The position numbers and the translations under genes are program-made. From the NCBI GenBank assembly GCA_015056315.1, contig SVGN01000013.1:1-55409 (forward strand): a DNA stretch of 55,409 nt, in the 5' to 3' direction. A model generated the notes under the pieces. That model was not told the DNA's origin. It worked only from the letters and a program-made list of their open reading frames with translations, and did no database searches. Positions within the stretch are counted from its first letter, which is position 1. The number at the start of each line of letters is the position of its first letter. This document shows, piece after piece, positions 17,572-25,730 of the stretch. Origin of the DNA: Clostridiales bacterium. Lineage in GTDB: Bacteria > Bacillota > Clostridia > Christensenellales > Aristaeellaceae.

Positions 17572-19614
17572 ATGAAAAGAACTGCCGTATGGCTGATGCT
17601 GATCCTCCTGCTGGTGGCTGTGTGCCTGCCTGCCCAGGCTGCCACGCCCTACCGCACCTTTACCCTGGGTGTGGATAAGTTCGACATGGTGGAGACCCAG
17701 ACCGCTTACGAGCCTGTGCGCACCATGATCCGCTTCGGCGAGGAGACCCTGAAAATGCCCTCCGACCTGCGCCTGGGCCCCGACGGCAACCTGTACATTG
17801 CCGATACGGGCAACAAGCGCGTGCTGGTGGTTACCAAAGAGGGCGAGTTTGTACGCGAGATCAGCGACAAGCGCAATATGAAATCCCCCATGGGCATTTA
17901 TGTGGATGATGCCCTCAACCTCTACGTGGCCGATGAAAAGGCCCGCGCCGTGCTGGTGTACGATGCCCAGGGCAGCTTCGTAATGGAGTATGTAAAGCCC
18001 ACCCACCAGCTCTTTGGCGAGACCGCGCCCTATGTGCCCCAGAAGGTGGTGCTGGATAAGCGCGGCAACCTGTACATCGTCTCCAAGGGCAATACCAACG
18101 GCGTTGTGCAGATCAGCCCCGTGGGCGGCGGCGAGTTTCTTGGCTACTACGGTGCCAACACCTCCCGCATCTCGGTGCTCACCCACATCCGCCGCTTCCT
18201 CTTCGGCAAGGATTCCGCCGCCGTGGGCAACATCGTGCCCATCTCGGTGCGCAACCTGACCATCGATGAAAAGGGCATGGTCTACACCGTTACCGAAGCG
18301 GGCGACGACAGCGCCCTGCGCCGCCTCAATGTGGCGGGCAAGAACACCATGACCCCCGACTGGCAGGTGGAGCTGAACACCTCCGTGGCGGTAAACAGCT
18401 ACGGCTCCATCTTTACCGCCAATGCCAACGGTACCATCATGGAGTACACCGCCGAGGGCGATATGCTCTTCCTCTTCGGTGCCAACGACGTGCTCAGCGA
18501 GCAGCGCACGGGTATGTTCAAGTCGGTCGAAGGCCTTGTGGTGGATGACGACTACACCATCTTCGTGCTGGATGCCAACCTGAACAGCATCCAGGTGCTG
18601 CGCCCCACCGAGTTTGCCGATCTGGTACACCGTGCCTTCACCCTGTTCCAGGAGGGCAAGTACGCCGAGTCCAAGGCCCCCTGGAGCGAAGTGCTGCGCA
18701 TGAACTCCCTTTTCACCTACGCCTCCACCGGTCTGGGCGAGGCCCTCTACCGGGAGGGCAACTACGAGGAGGCCATGGAGGCCTTCCGCAACGGCGGCTA
18801 CCGGCAGGGCTACTCCGATGCCTGGTGGGAGCACCGCTCCAACCTGCTGCACGCCAACATCGATAAGGTCATCTACGTGCTGGTGGGCGTTATCGTGCTG
18901 TGGCAGCTCATCAAGCTGCTGGACCGCAAGCTGGGCATCCTCAAGCCCCTCAGGTGGCTGAAGGAAAAGATCCTGGGCGTAAAGCTGATCGATCAGGTGC
19001 TCTACGGCTTCCAGATGCTGCGCAACCCCTACGATTGCTGCTACGGCATCAAGCACGAGAAGCGCGCCGGCGTGCTCAGCGCCCTCATCCTGCTGGTCAT
19101 CTTCTTTGTGGAGTATGTAGCCAACAAGTACTTTGCGGGCTTCCTCTTCAAGACCATGCCGGATGGCTACTACGAGCTGCTCAACGACTTCCTGATGGTC
19201 TTCGGCGTGTATGCGCTGCTGGTCATCTGCTGCTACCTGGTGTGCACCATCACCGATGGCGAGGCCCGCTTCCGCGATCTGTTCATTACCGCAGCCTATG
19301 CGCTCATGCCCATGATCGTGTTCCAGCCCATCGTGCTGCTGCTCTCCAATGTGCTCAGCTTCAATGAGGAGTTCTTCATTACCCTCATCAACGTGGTCAG
19401 CATCGGCTGGACGGCCCTGCTCATCGTACTGATGCTGATGTACCAGAACGACTTCACCATGAAAAAGACCCTCAAGACCATCGTGCTCACGCTGTTCTGC
19501 GTGCTGGTGGTGGTGGCGCTGGTCGTGGTGCTCTACATGCTCATCAGTCAGCTGGTGGACTTTATCGCGTCCATCTACGGAGAGGTGGTGTATCGCTTTG
19601 TTAAGAAGGTTTAA
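17572..19614 (+). CDS. secreted NHL-repeat / TPR-like / YIP1-family membrane protein
   Basis: The product has 680 residues. A signal peptide (to about residue 23, PAQA-AT) leads into NHL-type propeller repeats, about 50-340. These include MPSDLRLGPDGNLYIADTGN, KSPMGIYVDDALNLYVAD and VVLDKRGNLYIVSKG. A short TPR-like pair follows (FQEGKYAESKAPW, ALYREGNYEEAMEAFRNG), then one transmembrane helix (VIYVLVGVIVLWQLI). The C-terminal domain of about 200 residues has several helices and is of the YIP1 type (NPYDCCYGIKHEKR, TDGEARFRDLFITAAYAL). GGAGG precedes the ATG at 17572. The design suggests an extracellular sensor or scaffold fixed to the membrane beside the transporter. No function is known to me. 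Confidence 0.75.
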   Translation: MKRTAVWLMLILLLVAVCLPAQAATPYRTFTLGVDKFDMVETQTAYEPVRTMIRFGEETLKMPSDLRLGPDGNLYIADTGNKRVLVVTKEGEFVREISDKRNMKSPMGIYVDDALNLYVADEKARAVLVYDAQGSFVMEYVKPTHQLFGETAPYVPQKVVLDKRGNLYIVSKGNTNGVVQISPVGGGEFLGYYGANTSRISVLTHIRRFLFGKDSAAVGNIVPISVRNLTIDEKGMVYTVTEAGDDSALRRLNVAGKNTMTPDWQVELNTSVAVNSYGSIFTANANGTIMEYTAEGDMLFLFGANDVLSEQRTGMFKSVEGLVVDDDYTIFVLDANLNSIQVLRPTEFADLVHRAFTLFQEGKYAESKAPWSEVLRMNSLFTYASTGLGEALYREGNYEEAMEAFRNGGYRQGYSDAWWEHRSNLLHANIDKVIYVLVGVIVLWQLIKLLDRKLGILKPLRWLKEKILGVKLIDQVLYGFQMLRNPYDCCYGIKHEKRAGVLSALILLVIFFVEYVANKYFAGFLFKTMPDGYYELLNDFLMVFGVYALLVICCYLVCTITDGEARFRDLFITAAYALMPMIVFQPIVLLLSNVLSFNEEFFITLINVVSIGWTALLIVLMLMYQNDFTMKKTLKTIVLTLFCVLVVVALVVVLYMLISQLVDFIASIYGEVVYRFVKKV

Positions 19615-22168
19615 GCTGCTTGCCCTGCTGCTGGCGCTGGTGCTGGCATTCGGCTGTGCGGCGGCCTCTGCCGAGGCGGTCGCCCCGGCAGCACCTGCTG
19701 CAGCCCCGGAGGGCTACATCCCCGTAGGCGAAAACAGCCGCTTTACCCTGCTGCTCAAGCAGGAGACCATGGCCCTGATCATTCAGAGCAAGGCCACCGG
19801 CGAGATGCTCTACACCACCGTGCAGGATGCCAACACCGGCAACGCCACCTGGAAGGGCTTCTACCAGTCCGGCGTGGTGATCGAGTACCTGGAGGATGTG
19901 AAGGATAAGCCCATCCAGGCCGACTTCATCAACAACCCCAACACCATCACCTACGATTTCGGCGAGAACGCCTTCACCGCCCACATCACCTACACCGAGC
20001 TGGGCATCAGCTTCGATGTGCAGGTATCGCTGGACGAGGACGGCATCCACGTTCACCTGCCCTCCGACAGCATCGTGGAGACCAAGGACGAGACCTCCCT
20101 GGTCATGCTGGATGAGAACGGCCGGGAAGTGACCGTGGCCACCGCCAAGTACACCAAGAGCGCCGAGGAGAGCGAGTTCGTGCTCACCACCAACGACGGC
20201 GCTGCCTACAAGCTGAACAAATCCTACTATGTTTCCGGCAAGGCCGCCGAGGTGACCGTGAAGGACAGTGCTGGCACCAATCAGGTCACCCTGCCCCTTA
20301 CCAAGGAGCTGGCCGCCCCCTTCACCGTCTACGCCACCGATGCGGCAGGCAAGGCCGTGGAGCTGGATGCGGCGGCTGTGGCCTCTGTGCGGCAGGATCT
20401 GTTCATTACCGCCACCGCCAAGGATGGCTCCGCCATCCGCATCCCCAAGGAACGCTTCGTATCCGTCAGCGAATACAGCTACACCATCTCTTCTGTCTAC
20501 CTTTACCCCTTCATGGGGCACAGCGTGGCGGGGGAGGGGCAGGGCTACATGCTCATCCCCGATGGGCAGGGCGCGCTGATCGGCTTCGAGGATAACGAAG
20601 GCCGTTATTCCTCCCCCTACGATAAGCAGGTCTACGGCATGAACATCGGCGTGGAGGATCAGCTCAGCTCCGACACCCGCGTGCCCGCCGAGGATGTACT
20701 GGCCCCCTTCTACGGTATGGTGCATACCGATAAGCAGTTGGCCGTGCTCGGCGTGGTGGAGGAGGGCGATGTGGGTGCCCGCATCCAGGCCTACCCCAAC
20801 GGCGTGCGCAACCTGCCCTTCGACTGGGCCACCGCCAAGTTTACCTACCGTTTCGTGTTCAACCAGCCCATGGGCCCCAGCGCGGGCGCAGTGGCTACCC
20901 GCAACGCCCACCGCAGGCAGTTCGATCTTACCCAGCACTTCCTGCTGGAGGAGGGCGAGAGCGCTACCTATGCCGGTCTGGCCGTTGCCTACCGGGATTA
21001 CCTGACCCGCAAGGGCACCTTCCAAAAGGCGGAGCAGCGCCCCTTCGACATCCGGGTGGAATTTCTGGGTGTGGAGCGGGAGAACTACATCCTTGGCAAG
21101 CAGGATGTGGTCATGACCACCTTCGCACAGGCCGAAGAGATGCTGGAGCTGCTCAAGGCGGATGGCGTTGAGAACATCAGCGCCGCCTACCGCGGCTGGC
21201 AGACCGACGGCCTCACCGGCGGCGTGCCCACCACCGGCTGCGACCCGGCCCGCAGCCTCGGCGGCACCAAGGGCCTTGCTCAACTGAAGGCCGCAGCCGA
21301 TGAAATGGGCGTGGAGCTGTCTCTGGAGGCCGATGTGCTCAGCCTCAACACCGAGACCCACCCCACCCTCACCTTCAGCGCACTGAAGAAGATCACCTCC
21401 CAGACGTGGAGCAAGCCCACCTACGGCATGGTGTACGATACCCTCCACTACCTGAACCCCGTCTCCTCCCGGGATGTGGCCAAAAAGCTGATCGGGCAGG
21501 TAAAGGATGCGGGCATCGAGGGCATCTCCTTCACGGGCATCACCCAGCTGCTGGCAGACTACTACCATAAGGATGCCTACCACGACAGCAGCGAGATGGC
21601 CGCCATCTACACAGAGATCATCGCCGGGGCAGGCGAGGAGATGAATGTATCTCTGGTTCGCCCCAACGCTTATCTGTGGCCCCTGGCCGATGCCCTCACC
21701 GACCTGCCCATCGCAGGCAGCGACTATAACTACACCGATGCAGAGGTGCCCTTCCTGACCATCGCGCTGTCGGGCCAGGTGCCCTACTATGTGGAGTATG
21801 CCAACTTCCAGGCAAACACCAATGAGTTTTTCCTGCACCTGATGGAGCAGGGCGCGCGCCCCTCCTTCCTGCTCACGTGGGAGGATCCCATCAAGCTGCA
21901 AAACTCCAACTCCTCCGATATCTACTCCTCCCGCTTTGAGCTCTATCAGGCGCTGATCGCCCGCTGGTATAGCGAGCTGAACGCCCTGTACGAGACCGTC
22001 GGCCCGGATGCGGTGATCACCGATCATGTGCGCGTGGGCGATGTGGTCAAAGTGACCTGGTCGGAGGGCACGCAGGTATACCTGAACTTCGGCGACAAGC
22101 CTGCCGCCATGGACGGCATCACGCTGGAGAAACTGGAACATAAGGTGGTGAGCGGCAATGGCAACTAA
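19598..22168 (+). CDS. DUF5696-type secreted protein
   Basis: The 856-residue protein starts at a TTG (19598) with GGAGAGGTGGTG upstream and overlaps the YIP1 gene by 17 bp. The N terminus is a signal peptide (LLALLLALVLAFGCAAASAEA). The cysteine could be lipidated, although AFGC is a poor lipobox. Residues about 40-330 look like beta-rich modules. The remainder (YMLIPDGQGALIGFEDNEG, GAVATRNAHRRQFDLTQ, FTGITQLLADYYHKD) matches my recollection of the DUF5696 region. It has features of a TIM barrel related to glycosidases, for example NISAAYRGWQTDGLTGG. Catalytic residues cannot be assigned. It may be a surface glycoside hydrolase or glycan-binding protein for the same substrate. Confidence 0.68.
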   Translation: MLRRFKLLALLLALVLAFGCAAASAEAVAPAAPAAAPEGYIPVGENSRFTLLLKQETMALIIQSKATGEMLYTTVQDANTGNATWKGFYQSGVVIEYLEDVKDKPIQADFINNPNTITYDFGENAFTAHITYTELGISFDVQVSLDEDGIHVHLPSDSIVETKDETSLVMLDENGREVTVATAKYTKSAEESEFVLTTNDGAAYKLNKSYYVSGKAAEVTVKDSAGTNQVTLPLTKELAAPFTVYATDAAGKAVELDAAAVASVRQDLFITATAKDGSAIRIPKERFVSVSEYSYTISSVYLYPFMGHSVAGEGQGYMLIPDGQGALIGFEDNEGRYSSPYDKQVYGMNIGVEDQLSSDTRVPAEDVLAPFYGMVHTDKQLAVLGVVEEGDVGARIQAYPNGVRNLPFDWATAKFTYRFVFNQPMGPSAGAVATRNAHRRQFDLTQHFLLEEGESATYAGLAVAYRDYLTRKGTFQKAEQRPFDIRVEFLGVERENYILGKQDVVMTTFAQAEEMLELLKADGVENISAAYRGWQTDGLTGGVPTTGCDPARSLGGTKGLAQLKAAADEMGVELSLEADVLSLNTETHPTLTFSALKKITSQTWSKPTYGMVYDTLHYLNPVSSRDVAKKLIGQVKDAGIEGISFTGITQLLADYYHKDAYHDSSEMAAIYTEIIAGAGEEMNVSLVRPNAYLWPLADALTDLPIAGSDYNYTDAEVPFLTIALSGQVPYYVEYANFQANTNEFFLHLMEQGARPSFLLTWEDPIKLQNSNSSDIYSSRFELYQALIARWYSELNALYETVGPDAVITDHVRVGDVVKVTWSEGTQVYLNFGDKPAAMDGITLEKLEHKVVSGNGN

Positions 22169-23093
22169 GAAGGTAAAGAACCCCTACGCCAAGACCCGCC
22201 TCACCAAGCGGCGGCTCCGGGAATGGGGCTACGGCTACCTGTTCCTGCTGCCGTGGATCGTGGGTGTATGCATCTTCTTTGTGTACTCCATGGTCACCTC
22301 CCTCAACTACTCGGTGCACAAGATCGTGTTCGATCAGGGCGTGCAGACCCAGCCGCTGGAGTTCTGGTACAAGAACTACGTGGATGTGTTCACCCTGGAG
22401 ACCGACCTGCCCACCACGCTGGGCTCCTTCACCATCAGCCTGGTGCTGCAGCTGCCCATCATCATCGCCTTCTCGCTGATCATTGCCATGCTGCTCAACG
22501 GCAACATCCGCTGCCGTTCCGTCTTCCGCATGATCTTCTTCCTGCCGGTGATCATCGCCACCGGCCCGGTCATGAACATGCTCACCGCCCAGGGCGTGGC
22601 CTCCGTGCCCATGATGAGCGACGGCAGCCTTACCCAGCTGCTGGGCAACCTGCCAACGTTCATTTCCGAACCCATTACGGAGCTGTTCAACTCGCTCATC
22701 CTCATCCTGTGGAATTCCGGCATACAGATCCTCATCTTCCTGTCGGGCCTGCAGAAGGTATCCTCCACCATGTATGAGGCTGCCAAGATCGACGGTGCCA
22801 ACGGCTGGGAGAGCTTCTGGAAGATCACCCTGCCGATCCTCAAGCCCATCATTCTGCTCAACTCGGTCTACACGGTGGTGGCGCTGGCCACCGGCGGCAA
22901 CAATGAGATCATCGAGCTCATCTACTCCGCCACCTACCTCACCCCCTGGACCAAGGGCTACAGCTACGGCATGGCCTTCAGCTGGATCTACACCGCCATT
23001 ATCGCGGTGGTGCTGGTGGTCGTGTTCCTGCTCCTGCGCGAGAAGAGCGACAAGCATGTGGTCTACGAGCAAAAACGCATCAAGCTGCACTGA
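22158..23093 (+). CDS. sugar ABC transporter permease 1 (second pair)
   Basis: The 311-residue MalF-like permease opens with a basic leader and helix (YLFLLPWIVGVCIFFVYS). The EAA loop is MYEAAKIDGANGWESFWK. Its ATG overlaps the DUF5696 gene by 11 bp, and the next permease starts 16 bp after it. It differs clearly in sequence from the first pair, so it is not a recent duplicate. Confidence 0.9.
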   Translation: MATKKVKNPYAKTRLTKRRLREWGYGYLFLLPWIVGVCIFFVYSMVTSLNYSVHKIVFDQGVQTQPLEFWYKNYVDVFTLETDLPTTLGSFTISLVLQLPIIIAFSLIIAMLLNGNIRCRSVFRMIFFLPVIIATGPVMNMLTAQGVASVPMMSDGSLTQLLGNLPTFISEPITELFNSLILILWNSGIQILIFLSGLQKVSSTMYEAAKIDGANGWESFWKITLPILKPIILLNSVYTVVALATGGNNEIIELIYSATYLTPWTKGYSYGMAFSWIYTAIIAVVLVVVFLLLREKSDKHVVYEQKRIKLH

Positions 23094-23109
23094 AAGGAGG
23101 GAGAACCGT

Positions 23110-24084
23110 ATGCGTCTTTCCATGCCCCTCAAGGGCGCCCGCAAGGACTACTATAAAAAGAAGCTGCTGGGCAGCAACGACCGCCGCGGCTGGATCATGA
23201 GCTTCGTGGTGTATCTGCTGCTGATCACCATCGCGTTCATCTACCTCTATCCGGTGCTGTACATGTTCTCCCGCTCCCTGATGGGCAAGAACGATCTGCT
23301 GGATGCATCCGCCAAGTGGATCCCCAGCTCGGTAACGCTGAGCAACTATCACTCAGCCATTGCCACCATGGATTACTGGAACTCCCTGCTCAAGAACCTT
23401 GCCATTGCGCTGGTCTCCACCCTGTGCCAGGTATTTGTGTGCTCGCTGGCTGGCTACGCCTTTGCCCGGTACAAGTTCCCCGGCAAAACGCTCTGGATGG
23501 GCGTGCTCATCCTCTCCTTCCTGCTGCCGGCGCAGACCATCGCAGTGCCCAACTTCCTCTTGTTCAACTCCTTCAAGATGGTAGACGGCACCCTGAAGCC
23601 CTTCATCATCACCTCCATATTGGGGCAGGGCTTCAAGAGCTGCCTGTGCATACTCATCTTCTACAACTTCCACCGTCAGGTGCCCCAGTCGCTGATCGAG
23701 GCTGCCGAGATCGACGGTGCGGGCCACATCAAGGCCTATTTCCAGATCGCCATCCCGCTGAGCGCGGCGGCCATCATCGTGGTAACGCTGTTCTCCTTCG
23801 TCTGGTACTGGAACGAGGTGGATCTGGTGCGTACCTACCTGGGCAGCACCAACGACCGCAACACCGGCCTTACCACCCTGATGCTGGAATTGAACAAATT
23901 CGAAGACAGCTACAACGCTGTCTACGCCACCCACGCACAATCCACCACCTCCACCAACCGCCTCAACGATGCCATCAAAATGGCGGGCACCATGCTCTCC
24001 ATTGCACCGATGATGCTGATGTACTTCTTCCTGCAGAAGCAGTTTGTGGAGTCTGTGGATAAGGCCGGTATCACCGGCGAGTAA
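23110..24084 (+). CDS. carbohydrate ABC transporter permease 2 (second pair)
   Basis: The 324-residue MalG-like permease has a longer cytoplasmic N terminus (about 30 residues), then IMSFVVYLLLITIAFIYLYP. The EAA loop is LIEAAEIDGAGHIKAYFQ. AAAGGAGGG lies just before ATG 23110. A longer in-frame start inside the preceding permease is rejected. A 110-bp gap with hairpins separates it from the binding-protein gene. Confidence 0.9.
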   Translation: MRLSMPLKGARKDYYKKKLLGSNDRRGWIMSFVVYLLLITIAFIYLYPVLYMFSRSLMGKNDLLDASAKWIPSSVTLSNYHSAIATMDYWNSLLKNLAIALVSTLCQVFVCSLAGYAFARYKFPGKTLWMGVLILSFLLPAQTIAVPNFLLFNSFKMVDGTLKPFIITSILGQGFKSCLCILIFYNFHRQVPQSLIEAAEIDGAGHIKAYFQIAIPLSAAAIIVVTLFSFVWYWNEVDLVRTYLGSTNDRNTGLTTLMLELNKFEDSYNAVYATHAQSTTSTNRLNDAIKMAGTMLSIAPMMLMYFFLQKQFVESVDKAGITGE

Positions 24085-24102
24085 ACCCTGCAAAGGCGGT
24101 GG

Positions 24103-24166
24103 GGGAGAGGGCACAGCCCCTGCCCCCGCTTGAAAAACACCCCGAATCAAAGCCCGAAAAGGGCTT
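24103..24166 (+). promoter_or_regulatory. intercistronic stem-loops before the binding-protein gene
   Basis: A GC-rich imperfect hairpin (about 24103-24129) is followed by AAGCCC (24150-24155)/GGGCTT (24161-24166) around GAAAA. They lie between the permease stop and the SD. No T tract follows, so a role in mRNA stability or processing that raises binding-protein output is more likely than termination. Confidence 0.45.
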
Positions 24167-24194
24167 CGAGAAATATTAAAGGAGGCTACCCATT

Positions 24195-25622
24195 ATGAAG
24201 AAGCTGGTATCTCTGGTTCTGGCTCTGGTCATGATGCTGTCTCTGGTCGCCGTTGCCGGTGCCGAAGAGTACAACATGCCCGCCATGAACACCACCGACC
24301 CCATCCACCTGTCTGTTATGACCTGGGACGATTTCGAAATGACCGAAGCGCTGGCCGCTGCCTTCACCGAGATCTACCCCAACATCACCGTGGAAGTGAT
24401 CCGCACCACCACCGCCAACGTGACCGCGGACCTGACCAACTACGCTGCCAACAACAGCCTGCCCGACATCTTCTTCTTCCTGGATCTGGATCCCCTGCTG
24501 GCCAGCCCCTACCTGGCTGACATCACCGAGTACATCGAGAACGACGAAGAAGCCCAGACCAAGCTGTACCCCACCATCCGTCAGATGGGCTACATCGATG
24601 GCCAGCGCTGCTTCTTCATGGGCGGCGAGTTCCTGCCCGCTACCGTGTACCTGGATGCCAACGTTTTCGAGACCATGAACGTTGAAATGCCCGCTCAGGA
24701 TTGGACCTGGGAGCAGTTCGTCGAGCTGACCCAGACCATGACCGACCCCACCCAGAACATCTGGGCTTACACCAACGGCATGTACGCTCCCGTAACCTTC
24801 GGCCCCATCTCCCTCACCGAGAACGCCATCGGCGAATTCGGCTGGAACGGCGAGAGCTACAACTTCGAGTCCGGCTGGGCCGAGGCTCTGGAGCTGCAGC
24901 AGGAGAACGTACGTCTTGGCAACACCTGCGTGGGCGGCTCCGACGCTTACCTGGCTGTTGACCCCGCCAACGAGTGGCCCGGCCAGACCGGTCACGTTGC
25001 CGTGCTGACCGACGCCTTCTGGACCCTGAACAACATCTACACCAAGCCCCTGGCTCTGGACCGCGGCATCAAGATGGTGCCCTACAATCCCCCCGTTGGC
25101 GCTGAGAACGGCGGCCAGCTGGCCTTCCTGGACAGCGTTGCTGTTTCCTCCGGCTGCCAGTATCCCCGTGAGGCTTACGAGCTGATGAAGTACCTGTGCT
25201 GGGGCAAGGATGGCTGGATGAAGCGCTGCGAGCTCTTCCCCACCATCGTTTGGGAAGGCACCGAAGACAAGGCTTACTCCGTGCCCAACTGCCTGCCCAT
25301 GATCCAGGACGACGAGCTGAACCAGGCTTTCTCCGCTCTGATGCCTGACCTGGGCTACTGGAACGACTGGGTATCCTTCATGGAGAACATCAAGAACCCC
25401 GTCACCTGGGGCGCCCGCACCATCCCCGGCTTCAACGCTTTCCTGGCCAACTACTACAACGGCGCTGACTTCAACGGCGTTGTGGGCATCGAAGCTGCCA
25501 TCGATCAGGGCGCTGTGGACGCTTACGACTACACCGCGCTGCTGGCTGAGCAGGGCCGCTACTACTACGACCAGGCCATGACCGCTTTCTTCGAGCAGTA
25601 CGGCCAGCCCGCTGCCGAATAA
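24195..25622 (+). CDS. family-1 extracellular sugar-binding protein
   Basis: The 475-residue protein has a clear signal peptide (KKLVSLVLALVMMLSLVAV, cut near AGA-EE). The mature part starts HLSVMTWDDFEMTEALAAAF and is an ordinary solute-binding fold. There is no lipobox cysteine. Codon use shifts to GCT/GTT/CTG-rich compared with the neighbouring permeases, as expected for an abundant protein. AAAGGAGG precedes the ATG. It closes the transporter part of the operon and is followed by a terminator. It most likely serves permease pair two. Confidence 0.88.
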   Translation: MKKLVSLVLALVMMLSLVAVAGAEEYNMPAMNTTDPIHLSVMTWDDFEMTEALAAAFTEIYPNITVEVIRTTTANVTADLTNYAANNSLPDIFFFLDLDPLLASPYLADITEYIENDEEAQTKLYPTIRQMGYIDGQRCFFMGGEFLPATVYLDANVFETMNVEMPAQDWTWEQFVELTQTMTDPTQNIWAYTNGMYAPVTFGPISLTENAIGEFGWNGESYNFESGWAEALELQQENVRLGNTCVGGSDAYLAVDPANEWPGQTGHVAVLTDAFWTLNNIYTKPLALDRGIKMVPYNPPVGAENGGQLAFLDSVAVSSGCQYPREAYELMKYLCWGKDGWMKRCELFPTIVWEGTEDKAYSVPNCLPMIQDDELNQAFSALMPDLGYWNDWVSFMENIKNPVTWGARTIPGFNAFLANYYNGADFNGVVGIEAAIDQGAVDAYDYTALLAEQGRYYYDQAMTAFFEQYGQPAAE

Positions 25623-25660
25623 GCAGCATGGATGCACTGAGCATCTCGGCTTAAAAGCCC

Positions 25661-25691
25661 GGGGGAGCAGCCATGGGCTGCTCCCCCTTTT
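25661..25691 (+). terminator. terminator inside the arabinan locus
   Basis: GGGGGAGCAGCC (25661-25672) pairs with GGCTGCTCCCCC (25676-25687) around ATG, followed by TTTT. GH51 starts 40 bp later with no convincing promoter, so GH51 and GH43 are probably expressed by read-through at a lower level. Confidence 0.85.
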
Positions 25692-25730
25692 GCAAACATT
25701 TTGACCAATGAATGAAGGGGCGTATGCATC

